Assembly (NCBI GenBank): GCA_964585545.1
Contig: CAZPDT010000002.1
Span: forward strand, 1-64,000
From: Brumimicrobium sp964585545
GTDB lineage: Bacteria; Bacteroidota; Bacteroidia; Flavobacteriales_D; Crocinitomicaceae
Direction of reading: 5' to 3'
DNA length: 64,000 nucleotides
Part shown: positions 1 to 7,972 of the stretch, piece by piece
Layout of the letters: every line of letters starts with the position of its first letter
How positions within the stretch are numbered: the first letter of the stretch is position 1
The notes under the pieces: generated by a model
What the model was told of the DNA's origin: nothing
Databases searched by the model: none
What the model saw: only the letters and a program-made list of their open reading frames with translations
Position numbers and translations under genes: made by a program

Positions 1-110
1 GCAACAAACTCCCCGAAGGAACGTATTATTACGTGATTCAACTGGGCGGAGATGTCATAACCAAAAAAGAGGACCGAATAAAGGAAGGGTTCTTTTATTT
101 GAAACGATGA
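1..110 (+). CDS. T9SS type B sorting-domain protein, 3' end only
   Basis: The reading frame that begins at base 3 stays open to a TGA at 108-110 and gives about 35 residues. It contains LPEGTYYYVI and ends GFFYLKR. This is the usual end of the gliding motility-associated C-terminal (CHU_C / type B) domain, which directs proteins across the outer membrane through the type IX secretion system. Only the tail is in the window, so the rest of the protein and its function are unknown. The same ending pattern is seen in the complete protein at 18020-19981. Confidence 0.72.
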   Translation, partial: NKLPEGTYYYVIQLGGDVITKKEDRIKEGFFYLKR

Positions 111-130
111 GGGACGAAGCAAAGTGTTAT

Positions 131-165
131 TTTGAGCGCCGTAACGCAGTGTAGGTGTATTGAGG
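131..165. repeat. Diverged copy of the 43-nt intergenic repeat
   Basis: This stretch matches the core of the repeat at 168-210 (GCCGTAACGCAGTG, then AGGTGTAT) but its 5' part and its end (ATTGAGG in place of ATCGAGAAC) have changed. It lies directly before the better copy, so the two form an imperfect tandem pair. Confidence 0.6.
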
Positions 166-167
166 GT

Positions 168-210
168 CGTCAGTTCGAGTGCCGTAACGCAGTGAAGGTG
201 TATCGAGAAC
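168..210. repeat. 43-nt interspersed repeat, copy 1
   Basis: The sequence runs from CGTCAGTTCGAG to TATCGAGAAC and is identical to 453-495 except for one base (GTGCCG against GTACCG). The ends GTTCGA and TCGAGAAC are imperfect inverted repeats, so the unit can fold. Elements with these ends are common between genes in Bacteroidota; that statement is from memory and was not searched. No open frame of note crosses it. Confidence 0.8.
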
Positions 211-258
211 CGCCCAGAGCTTGCAGAAAACACTAATAAAAGCTTCGGAGTTCTCTCT

Positions 259-310
259 GTTCTCGATACAAATTTCTCCACTGTGTTTCGAAATTCACTA
301 TCATTGACGT
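259..310. repeat. Inverted, diverged copy of the 43-nt repeat
   Basis: Read on the minus strand, this segment starts ACGTCA, keeps a variant of the CGTAACGCAGTG core (CGAAACACAGTG), and ends TGTATCGAGAAC as in the direct copies. Its orientation is opposite to the copies at 168-210 and 453-495, so transcripts crossing the spacer could pair over a long distance. Confidence 0.55.
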
Positions 311-432
311 CTTTTTGTAAAATGCTGTTTAATAGTTTTTTATAGACTCATTATTTCAGCTACTTTGATTGTGTTTTTGTGCTAGAATTTCACGTCATTT
401 TCATACGGATTCCAAATTTTTTTGGATAGGAT

Positions 433-464
433 CTCGAACTGACGAGAAGGCACGTCAGTTCGAG
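433..464. repeat. Perfect 12-bp inverted repeat at the edge of copy 2
   Basis: CTCGAACTGACG at 433-444 is the exact reverse complement of CGTCAGTTCGAG at 453-464, with an 8-base loop. The right arm is the first 12 bases of the repeat at 453-495. It may be a transcription end hairpin for the minus-strand rhodanese gene, which stops at 519, but no T run follows. Confidence 0.6.
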
Positions 465-495
465 TACCGTAACGCAGTGAAGGTGTATCGAGAAC
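453..495. repeat. 43-nt interspersed repeat, copy 2
   Basis: This copy matches 168-210 at 42 of 43 positions, in the same orientation. It ends 23 bases before the stop codon of the minus-strand rhodanese gene. The whole spacer 111-518 holds only these repeats and AT-rich sequence; I see no gene in it. Confidence 0.8.
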
Positions 496-518
496 AGAGC
501 AGAAGAGAGACTTCTACT

Positions 519-869
519 TTATTTTTCAAGTTCCTCTAAATGGGATTTGTTGATGCCGTTAATCGTGTTTGTAATTCCATGTTCCTTAAGAATTTTAATA
601 GCTTTTCCAGAGCGGTTGCCGCTTCTGCAAAAAACGACAACTTGTTCTTTGCCTTTAAACTTTTCTATATTTTCTTCGACGGTATTCAAAGGAATATTTA
701 CCGCATCTTTAAAGGTTCCCCCACTGTACTCTTCTGGGGTGCGTACATCGACAATAAAAGCATTGTCAAAATCAATTTTTTCTTCGCTTGTATCGGAAGA
801 CGTGCAAGAATTTAATCCCATCAAAGGGACGATAAAAAGTAAAAGGAGTAAGAAATTTTTGTTTTTCAT
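519..869 (-). CDS. Rhodanese-like domain lipoprotein
   Basis: This 116-residue protein is predicted to be a periplasm-facing lipoprotein with a single rhodanese fold. Residues 1-21 form a signal peptide with the lipobox GLNSC, so Cys22 would be lipidated. The rhodanese domain (about 33-113) has the VDVRTPEEY motif and the active-site loop CRSGNRSG, with Cys81 as the sulfur-carrying residue. Single-domain rhodaneses pass sulfane sulfur to thiol acceptors, and the real substrate here is unknown. The ATG start is followed at once by a good signal peptide. It is transcribed alone, with the repeat-rich spacer downstream. Confidence 0.88.
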   Translation of the reverse strand: MKNKNFLLLLLFIVPLMGLNSCTSSDTSEEKIDFDNAFIVDVRTPEEYSGGTFKDAVNIPLNTVEENIEKFKGKEQVVVFCRSGNRSGKAIKILKEHGITNTINGINKSHLEELEK

Positions 870-931
870 GGTGTTTGATTTTCCTGTTGAGATTAATAAA
901 TGTATTAAAAATAAATGTACAATGCAATAGA

Positions 932-3358
932 CTACATGCCTAAATTAAACTTCACCGAGACTTTATAAAAGAAATTGTCACTTGTTTTGGGCAGTTCATA
1001 GGGTCCATATCTATAAAAAACACCCGCTCCAATACCCACAAAAGTAGATTTTAGGAGATTATCTATAATTAATCCCGATTCATAATATCCTTTGGAAAGT
1101 GTTTTAAAATCGAAGTTTTGATGGTCTGTTCTGTTTTTCATGTCACCTATTCCAGCTGCACTATGAATAACAAACTGGGGTTCTGTCCAACTCGTCTTAT
1201 TCTTCAGTGGGAGAAATGAATAACGGAAAAATAAAGATGTAAATTGATCGCTATAAAATTCAGAAGCCAACATTGTTTCAAAAGTATTGGGAACAGATAG
1301 TGTAACCGCCTTATTTGTTCCAACGCCTTGATGAGATTGACTTAGCGTGAGGGGAACATTGCCGATTGTCATTCCGCTTCTACTCAATAAATTAATAGTT
1401 CCAGCACCTCGGATTTTAAAGTTTTGTGCTATTTCCATGTTAAAACGGTAATAATCGTAGTTCGACTCAAAAATTCCACTTATTCCTTTTACTCCTTTAA
1501 TTGTGAGTTGGGGCCACTTAGTTCCTAAAGAAACCCTTCTGTTTTCTAGCATCATCACGCGTTCTCTAATGTTCCAGTTAAAGACAAATCCAACTTCGGC
1601 CACATCAAATTTATCGGTGGTTCCATTTTTTGAGAATAAAGGGAGGTAACGATAATTGTCGACAAAAGAAAAACGCTTATAATTTCCAAACAACTGGAGT
1701 TTCATATTTTGTCTGATTAATCCCGAGAAATTTACTCCGGCATACCGTTCTCTATCCCAAAGATTGATAAAGAAATCCCTGTAAATACTTTGGTCAATTA
1801 AATTAAACTGATCATTGTAGAGGTCTGTTCCTCCTCTTTCGTGTAAATCATCACTATAATGCAGTTTAAGTTCAATACGTCTTTTTCGGTAGAGCATAAA
1901 ACTCATATCTCCACCCCATTTCCATGATTTGTCTCGTATTCCATAGGCAAAATAGCCTCCCGTAGAAAAAACTTTGCTCAAACGCCGATTGGTTGTCAAA
2001 CCAAGTCCTAAGCGCCAACCTTCTTGTTCATTATAGCTTACAATCTGATCAATTGGGATGGCCAGTACCCACAAAGGAATTTTCCCAGTTGATGCAATTT
2101 CAAACAATTGAACAAAACGGTCGAAATTGGCTTCTTTGGCTACACTATCAATAACTTTATAAGTTTCAGCTTCCTTTCCTGAGTAGGTATCGCCCCGGGC
2201 CTCTTTTAATGAAGAAGAATCGGCCAATGCTCCTTCTTCAACCTCTACTGTTACAGGGTTAAACCCCTTTTTACTCATAACGTCAAACTTTACATCTCTT
2301 ACATATAAAGAGCTTCTTCCTATAATATTGGCATAATTTCCTAAACTTATCGGGAAGTTAACCTCTGTACTTATTTTTTTAGGAAACCATTTTTTATTAT
2401 TGGTATAGGCATATTCTTGTGATATCTTCACGTTAAGTCCGCCATCTGTTTGATCATACGGTGAAGCAATTACACGTTCAATTGCCCAGTCTTTAGTGTT
2501 GATGTATAAATAGCCATCCAATCCTTCAAAGTTTTTCCCTTTGTGGGGACGATAACTAATAATATACGTTGTGTCTTGAGTCTCGGGGTGAAATAAGGTG
2601 TCTTGTAGAATAAACAAGTACCGCCTAGTTCCTCCTGGGGCAATGGGATTTATATATTCTTTTTGCCCCAATTTAAAGTTGTTTTCATAAAAGGAAAAAG
2701 ATTGAAACTGATTCACTACAGTTGCAAAAATAGGTTGTTTTACACCCGATACATTGTAGGCGGTAATTTCTTCTTTGTCGTAGCTGGGCGGATTAAAAGT
2801 ACGTTTGGCCTTGGTTTCAATGAGGAAGATATATTGTTTGTCTAAAAACTCCATTGCTTTAATCATTGAAGTATCCGTAATAGTATCTCTTTGCACGCCT
2901 TCATTTAACTCACCTGTAACGTATAATTTTGAATAGGAATTGTAATTGAATGAATTGTTTTTTAAGGGATTGTTCTTGTCTTTGTTTTCCATCACATTAT
3001 GAATGATTCGGTGGGCAGGGTTTTCTCCTGGGGTAATGACCACTTCATCGTAAACCTGTGCTTCGGCCGATAATTCGACAATGGGTTGATTTAAAAGTTC
3101 TTCTCCCTGTACTGATTTATCTTTATAACCAAAAAAACGAAAAGAATAAAGCAAGGACTTGTCAATATTAATGTCGACTTTCCCGTCAATGTCTGTTAAG
3201 TAAGGTGCATTTACACCGTCATTTATTTTTGTAAATGAGACCGGATTACCTGTTTGACCATCAATTACCTGAACTGTTGTTTTCTGTGCATATACAAATG
3301 GAACGAGTATAAAACAGAATACAATAAAGCACGTTCTATTAATTGTTTTCCTGAGCAT
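932..3358 (-). CDS. DUF5686 outer-membrane protein with carboxypeptidase-regulatory-like domain
   Basis: The protein has about 808 residues: a signal peptide (cut after VYAQ), a small carboxypeptidase-regulatory-like beta-sandwich (about 27-95, VIDGQTGNPVSF), a long middle part, and a C-terminal half rich in alternating aromatic strands typical of an outer-membrane barrel, ending in GM. The order matches the DUF5686 family of Bacteroidota, whose role is unknown. The open frame reaches a TTG at 3364, but the ATG at 3358 gives the better signal peptide. Its start overlaps the 3' end of the upstream peptidyl-prolyl isomerase gene by 20 bases, so the two are probably cotranscribed and the pair may act together in envelope protein folding (inference). 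Confidence 0.82.
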   Translation of the reverse strand: MLRKTINRTCFIVFCFILVPFVYAQKTTVQVIDGQTGNPVSFTKINDGVNAPYLTDIDGKVDINIDKSLLYSFRFFGYKDKSVQGEELLNQPIVELSAEAQVYDEVVITPGENPAHRIIHNVMENKDKNNPLKNNSFNYNSYSKLYVTGELNEGVQRDTITDTSMIKAMEFLDKQYIFLIETKAKRTFNPPSYDKEEITAYNVSGVKQPIFATVVNQFQSFSFYENNFKLGQKEYINPIAPGGTRRYLFILQDTLFHPETQDTTYIISYRPHKGKNFEGLDGYLYINTKDWAIERVIASPYDQTDGGLNVKISQEYAYTNNKKWFPKKISTEVNFPISLGNYANIIGRSSLYVRDVKFDVMSKKGFNPVTVEVEEGALADSSSLKEARGDTYSGKEAETYKVIDSVAKEANFDRFVQLFEIASTGKIPLWVLAIPIDQIVSYNEQEGWRLGLGLTTNRRLSKVFSTGGYFAYGIRDKSWKWGGDMSFMLYRKRRIELKLHYSDDLHERGGTDLYNDQFNLIDQSIYRDFFINLWDRERYAGVNFSGLIRQNMKLQLFGNYKRFSFVDNYRYLPLFSKNGTTDKFDVAEVGFVFNWNIRERVMMLENRRVSLGTKWPQLTIKGVKGISGIFESNYDYYRFNMEIAQNFKIRGAGTINLLSRSGMTIGNVPLTLSQSHQGVGTNKAVTLSVPNTFETMLASEFYSDQFTSLFFRYSFLPLKNKTSWTEPQFVIHSAAGIGDMKNRTDHQNFDFKTLSKGYYESGLIIDNLLKSTFVGIGAGVFYRYGPYELPKTSDNFFYKVSVKFNLGM

Positions 3359-4445
3359 TTTCAATGTCTAAAATTTTAATCTTAAATATTAAATCAGCGT
3401 ATGCAGGTATTTGTGGAGGACGACCATTTTTGCCATAAGCCAAGTAGTAAGGGATAAATAAATCCACCTCTTCGCCTTCATTGCTGAGCCCAACACCTTC
3501 GTTAAATCCAGGAATCAACCCCATAACCATGTATTTGAAATCTAAAGGTTTTTTTCTGTCGTAAGAAGAATCAAACTTCCCGCCATAAAGAAACAATCCT
3601 GTATAATGTAAACTCACATCATCTCCTTTTTTGGGCACTTCTCCTTCTCCTTTTTTACGCACAACATAGACCAATCCTGATGCTGTTTGTACTGCTTCGG
3701 GCTCTTTCTTTTTAATCAAATTATAAAAATAGGACTTGTATTCTTCTTCTGACTTTGATTTTGCTTCAACTAAGCGTACCTTTTCGAGTGCTTGTGCTTT
3801 CTTCATTTTTAATTCTTCTGCATCATGAATTTTTTTCAAACGGTCATACGCTTTCTTAAACTCTTTAGTGGGGTTATAAAACCATTTGTATTTGAGTCCT
3901 TTTTTAACAATCTCAATGTGTCTTATTGTATCTCCTTTCGCAATATTGTCAACAACATCTTGTCCTTCTAAAACACGACCAAATATGCTGTATCCTCCAT
4001 CCAGATGATGTGCGGGCGCAAGTGTGATATAAAACTGACAACCATTGGTGTTGGGTCCAGCATTGGCCATGGCCAAAACACCTTTTTCATGGGTTAAGCT
4101 CGTATCTGTCTCGTTAAAGAATTGATATCCTGGATTGCCATTTCCATTTCCCTCTGGGTCACCTCCTTGGATAACAAAGTTGGGAACCACTCGATGAAAA
4201 ATAAGTCCGTCATAGAAGGGTTCTTTGTGTTCTATTGAGTCAAAAACAGTTAGTTTCCCTTCAGCTAACCCTACAAAATTGGCAACGGTAAGTGGTGCCT
4301 TTTCGGGATACAATTGGAGAAAAATATCTCCTTTGGCTGTTTCTATATTGGCATAAAGTCCTTTTTTTAACTTTAAATCCTTACTCTGCGCGGTAATAGA
4401 AGTTGTAAATAAAAAAAGGACAAGTGATTGAATAAATAATCGCAT
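3339..4445 (-). CDS. Cyclophilin-FKBP fusion peptidyl-prolyl isomerase, exported
   Basis: Two unrelated prolyl isomerase folds sit in one exported protein of 368 residues. Residues 1-19 are a signal peptide ending TAQ. The cyclophilin domain (about 29-180) keeps the catalytic Arg85, Phe90 and Gln93 in FHRVVPNFVIQGGDP; the Trp that binds cyclosporin in many cyclophilins is His here (HHLDGG). A charged linker follows, then an FKBP domain (about 260-365) with HYTG, FDSS, a Phe in place of the usual floor Trp, and YLAYG. The frame is open up to an ATG at 4493, but that start would put 16 residues before the signal peptide, so the ATG at 4445 is preferred. It is likely a periplasmic or surface folding helper, cotranscribed with the DUF5686 gene. 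Confidence 0.88.
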   Translation of the reverse strand: MRLFIQSLVLFLFTTSITAQSKDLKLKKGLYANIETAKGDIFLQLYPEKAPLTVANFVGLAEGKLTVFDSIEHKEPFYDGLIFHRVVPNFVIQGGDPEGNGNGNPGYQFFNETDTSLTHEKGVLAMANAGPNTNGCQFYITLAPAHHLDGGYSIFGRVLEGQDVVDNIAKGDTIRHIEIVKKGLKYKWFYNPTKEFKKAYDRLKKIHDAEELKMKKAQALEKVRLVEAKSKSEEEYKSYFYNLIKKKEPEAVQTASGLVYVVRKKGEGEVPKKGDDVSLHYTGLFLYGGKFDSSYDRKKPLDFKYMVMGLIPGFNEGVGLSNEGEEVDLFIPYYLAYGKNGRPPQIPAYADLIFKIKILDIENAQENN

Positions 4446-4649
4446 AGATAAAATTTTGTTCAAAAATAATAAATACTGATTGAAAATCACCATACTCTGA
4501 GAGATTTTAAATTTATGTGGAATTCAACTCTTTAACCTACATTAAACGAGGTTGCTATAACAATCTTACGAATTGTTTTTATCTGTGTCATGAAATGAAT
4601 ATAGTGGGTTTAATTTATGGTGTTTATGATGAGACACTAAATATCTTCT

Positions 4650-4657
4650 TATTTTTG
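4650..4657 (+). promoter_or_regulatory. -7 element (TATTTTTG), possibly leaderless
   Basis: TATTTTTG fits the Bacteroidota -7 consensus TANNTTTG exactly. It ends only 4 bases before the ATG at 4662, so transcription would start at or next to the start codon. No clear -33 TTG is found at the expected 17-21 bases upstream. Confidence 0.45.
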
Positions 4658-4661
4658 CAGC

Positions 4662-5804
4662 ATGAAGCAAAAGCGCATTATCGTTTCAGTGACAAATGAC
4701 TTGTATACCGATCAACGGGTACACAAAGTGTGTTCATTTCTTCATGAAAACGGATACAAAGTAGTGTTGATTGGTAGAAAATTAAAAAACAGCAAAGCCA
4801 TTACAGACCGACCTTATACCACGAAACGAATGCGTCTTTTTTTTAATCGCAAGGCCAGTTTTTATGCAGAATATAATTTGCGTCTTTTTGGGTTCTTAAT
4901 GTTTCATCGTTTTGATGTGTTGCTCAGTAATGATTTAGATACATTACTTGCCAATTATTGTGCTCATCGATTAAAACCCAAGTCGGAATTGGTTTATGAT
5001 TCTCATGAATTGTTTACAGAAGTTCCTGAATTAACTGCACGACCTAAAATAAGGAAGGTTTGGTTGCGCATTGAGGAACGCTTGTTTCCAAAACTCAAAA
5101 CTATAATTACCGTAAACGCATCCATTGCCAAAATTTATGCTGAGAAATACAATAAGGAATTGCATGTTGTAAGAAATGTTTCAAAACTGTGGAAACCGAA
5201 AGATATATTGTCAAAAAAAGATCTCAACTTGCCTGAAAACAAGAAGATAATTATTCTGCAAGGTTCTGGTATTAATGTAGATCGTGGAGCTGAAGAGGCG
5301 GTAATGGCAATGCAATCTATTGAAAACACTTTATTCTTAATTGTAGGTGACGGCGATGTTCTCCCTCAGTTAAAAGCGATGGTTAAAACACATCATTTAG
5401 AAGATAAGGTGCGATTTGTAGGTCGTGTTCCTTATGATACAATGATGAATTATACCTTTCATGCCGATTTGGGGTTAAGTTTAGACAAAGATACCAACCC
5501 GAATTATCGCTTCTCTTTGCCCAATAAAATCTTCGATTATATTCATACCACCACGCCAATCGTAAGCTCTGATTTGGTAGAATTAAAACGTGTAATCAAC
5601 AAACATGATGTAGGAAGAATTATTCCTGAACATTCGATACCAGCGATTGCAAAGACAATCAACGGTATTTTACAAGACGCAACACTATTGAAAAAACTAA
5701 AAGAAAACTGTAAAGCAGCCGCTTTAGTGGAAAACTGGGAAGAGGAAAGTAAGGTTTTGGAAAGTATTTATTTAGACGTAAATCGGGTTCACTCCCAATA
5801 CTAG
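4662..5804 (+). CDS. Glycosyltransferase, GT4-like (GT-B fold)
   Basis: This 380-residue protein has two Rossmann-like halves as in GT-B enzymes. The N-terminal half (about 1-175) begins with the strand IIVSVTNDL and has YDSHELFTE, a pattern common in Bacteroidota GT4 proteins. The C-terminal donor-binding half (about 195-365) has ILQGSGINVDRG, VGDGD, RVPYDTM and SLPNKIFDYI. No membrane segment is seen, so it should act in the cytosol or at the inner leaflet. Sugar donor and acceptor cannot be read from the sequence. It stands alone between the divergent isomerase gene and the OmpA-type gene, so the context does not name a polysaccharide. Confidence 0.85.
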   Translation: MKQKRIIVSVTNDLYTDQRVHKVCSFLHENGYKVVLIGRKLKNSKAITDRPYTTKRMRLFFNRKASFYAEYNLRLFGFLMFHRFDVLLSNDLDTLLANYCAHRLKPKSELVYDSHELFTEVPELTARPKIRKVWLRIEERLFPKLKTIITVNASIAKIYAEKYNKELHVVRNVSKLWKPKDILSKKDLNLPENKKIIILQGSGINVDRGAEEAVMAMQSIENTLFLIVGDGDVLPQLKAMVKTHHLEDKVRFVGRVPYDTMMNYTFHADLGLSLDKDTNPNYRFSLPNKIFDYIHTTTPIVSSDLVELKRVINKHDVGRIIPEHSIPAIAKTINGILQDATLLKKLKENCKAAALVENWEEESKVLESIYLDVNRVHSQY

Positions 5805-6174
5805 GGGTAATCATCTTCTTTTTATTCAGTAGTTTATGCCTTTAAAGGTCTTTATAGACATACAAGAAAGAAGTAGCTGTCTCAAGAGAGCAAACCCCGT
5901 AATTAACGCAACGCAGTGAAGTTCAATTCAGGGGTAGAATCAAAGAGAGAAACTATTTTGGCGTGTATTTTTAACCAAAAATTATGACAAAATACTCCTT
6001 TGAGTATGTTAGACATAAAAGTTAGCTTCTTATGTTACAAAGAACGCTTGTCTTGGAATTCGGGTTAAAATTGATTGAGGTTATCAATATTCCGCTGTTT
6101 ACAATTTTGTAATGTGTGGTGGTATTCTGGGCAAATATTACCGAAATTTGTAAATGTATATTAAAAGTTGAGTT
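5805..6174. other. Intergenic region with a repeat-related hairpin
   Basis: This 370-base spacer has no credible gene. At 5894-5935 an imperfect hairpin (ACCCC...AATT paired with AATT...GGGGT) encloses ACGCAGTGAAG, a core also found in the repeats at 168-210 and 453-495, so it looks like a related element with different ends. The rest is AT-rich and should hold the promoter for the gene at 6175; no exact TANNTTTG was found close to it. Confidence 0.5.
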
Positions 6175-7140
6175 ATGCGTTTATTTTTTGGTGCTTTGAT
6201 AACAATATTAATGTTGGGTGCGTGCGTTCCAGCAAAAAAATACAATGAATTATTGGCAAAACAAGAGAACTGCCAAGACCAGCTAAAAAAGTATAAAACT
6301 TCTTCTTTGGACAATGCGGCTCGACTTAAAACACTACAAACAAAGGCAGACCTTATGCAAAAAGATATAGATAGACTAAAATCGGATACCGCTAAGATGG
6401 GTGAGTCGCTCCGCTTATTAAGGGCTGAGTATGAACAAGCGTTATTGTTGGGAGAATCCTTTCAAAAGAAACTAAATGAGATTAAAAATAGTGATGCAAG
6501 ACAATTGGCAAAAATGCAAGCGGATTTACAATCAAAAATTTTGGAAGTACAACACAAAGAAGATGCGTTGATAGAATTGGAAAATAAGTTAAACAAGAAA
6601 GAAAGGTTACTCGCCGAGCGGGAGCAAAGGGTTATTGAATTGGAAGAAATTATTCAACGTCAGAAAGATGCTGTAAATAAATTAAAAGAAAGAATAGCAA
6701 GCGCTTTGCGCGGCTTCGAAGATAAAGGGATTCAAGTAGAGGTGCGTAACGGCAAGGTATACGTGAGTTTAGAGGCTAAATTGCTCTTCCCATCAGGAAG
6801 CACCGTTGTTAACCCTGAAGGTAAAAAGGCAATAATCGATTTATCAAAAGCTATTGAAAATGAAAAAGATTTACAAATCATAGTTGAAGGACATACCGAT
6901 ACAGATAAAATGGTAAGTGCTACTCATCCGACAAACAATTGGGAGCTATCAGTTCTTAGAGCAACTTCAATCATTGATATTATGACAAAACAATCAAATA
7001 TAGATCCTGCTTTATTGATGGCAGCAGGGCGTTCTGAATATCATCCTATTGATCCCAATAACAAAGCAAAAAACAGAAGAATTGAAGTAATTATTGCTCC
7101 AAACTTAGACAAGTTGTTTCAACTTATCTCAGAGGAGTAA
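6175..7140 (+). CDS. OmpA family lipoprotein with coiled coil
   Basis: The 321-residue protein starts with a lipoprotein signal (LMLGAC, Cys17). Residues about 20-178 are a long charged coiled coil with heptad-like Leu/Ile spacing. Residues about 195-308 are an OmpA-like peptidoglycan-binding domain with LLFPSG, EGHTDTD (238-244) and NRRIEVII (300-307), which binds diaminopimelate in the cell wall in this family. The layout suggests a tether from the outer membrane to peptidoglycan with a long stalk. It faces the cysQ gene tail to tail, 10 bases away. Confidence 0.9.
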   Translation: MRLFFGALITILMLGACVPAKKYNELLAKQENCQDQLKKYKTSSLDNAARLKTLQTKADLMQKDIDRLKSDTAKMGESLRLLRAEYEQALLLGESFQKKLNEIKNSDARQLAKMQADLQSKILEVQHKEDALIELENKLNKKERLLAEREQRVIELEEIIQRQKDAVNKLKERIASALRGFEDKGIQVEVRNGKVYVSLEAKLLFPSGSTVVNPEGKKAIIDLSKAIENEKDLQIIVEGHTDTDKMVSATHPTNNWELSVLRATSIIDIMTKQSNIDPALLMAAGRSEYHPIDPNNKAKNRRIEVIIAPNLDKLFQLISEE

Positions 7141-7150
7141 AGACTTCAGG

Positions 7151-7972
7151 TTATTCAATGATTGTATCCAAAGCAAATTCTACAGAAGGATTAAAAGCAA
7201 TAAAAAACGGATTGAGGAGGTTTTCTTTGTTGTAAACCAAGTCTTTTCCTGTTTCAACATCAATGACTTTTCCGCCAATAGATTCATAAATAGCTTGTCC
7301 GGCAGCAATATCCCATTCCATTGTTGGAGCAAATCGGGGATAAATATCTGCTTTCTGATTCATTAATTTAAAAAATTTTAAGGCAGATCCCATTGCTTGT
7401 GATTCTATATTTTGGTATCTCTTTTTGATGTTCTGTGCCAATTTTAAAATATTACCTGAGTAGTGGCTTCTCGACGATATGATTTTTATTGGTGTTTCCA
7501 CTTGAGAAAGACGAGGCAAAGGCGTCCATTTGGATGGAAGTAATGCATTCTCATAACTCATTTGAAAAGCGCCCATTTCGTGATTTCCAATAATCATTTC
7601 TTGATGTGTAGGTGAAGCAATGAGTCCAAAAGTAGAGCGACCATTTTCAATAAGCGCTATATTGATTACAAATTCCCCATTCTTTTTTAAAAACTCTTTG
7701 GTGCCATCAAGTGGGTCAACACACCATACTTGCTCCCACAGTTTCCGTTTCTCATACACAACTTTTTCTTTTTCTTCTCCTGTAATTGGAATATTCGTTT
7801 TGCTTAAATGGGAACTGATGATCTTAGATGAGGTTAAATCCGCAAATGTTACTGGACTGCCATCTTCCTTTTTTTTGTATGCAAAATCAGTTGAGTAAAT
7901 GTCCATTATAGCAATTGAAGCTTCAAGTGCTGCTTGGATCGCCACTTTATAATTTTCAGGAAAATCAATCAT
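7151..7972 (-). CDS. cysQ: 3'(2'),5'-bisphosphate nucleotidase CysQ
   Basis: CysQ removes the 3' phosphate from 3'-phosphoadenosine 5'-phosphate, a by-product of sulfate assimilation, and belongs to the inositol monophosphatase family. The 273-residue length is normal. Metal-binding motifs are present: GEE (65-67), DPLDGT (86-91) and WDIAAG near the C-terminus. The start codon lies inside the end of deoC (8-base overlap), so the two are translationally linked, although their pathways differ. Confidence 0.9.
   Translation of the reverse strand: MIDFPENYKVAIQAALEASIAIMDIYSTDFAYKKKEDGSPVTFADLTSSKIISSHLSKTNIPITGEEKEKVVYEKRKLWEQVWCVDPLDGTKEFLKKNGEFVINIALIENGRSTFGLIASPTHQEMIIGNHEMGAFQMSYENALLPSKWTPLPRLSQVETPIKIISSRSHYSGNILKLAQNIKKRYQNIESQAMGSALKFFKLMNQKADIYPRFAPTMEWDIAAGQAIYESIGGKVIDVETGKDLVYNKENLLNPFFIAFNPSVEFALDTIIE

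Noticed and set aside
547..930. Open frame on the plus strand opposite the rhodanese gene
   Set aside because: It is antisense to a gene with a clear active site and lipobox, and its own translation shows no recognisable pattern.
4517..4699. 60-codon plus-strand frame across the glycosyltransferase start
   Set aside because: It overlaps the start of a well-supported gene in another frame and covers the promoter region.
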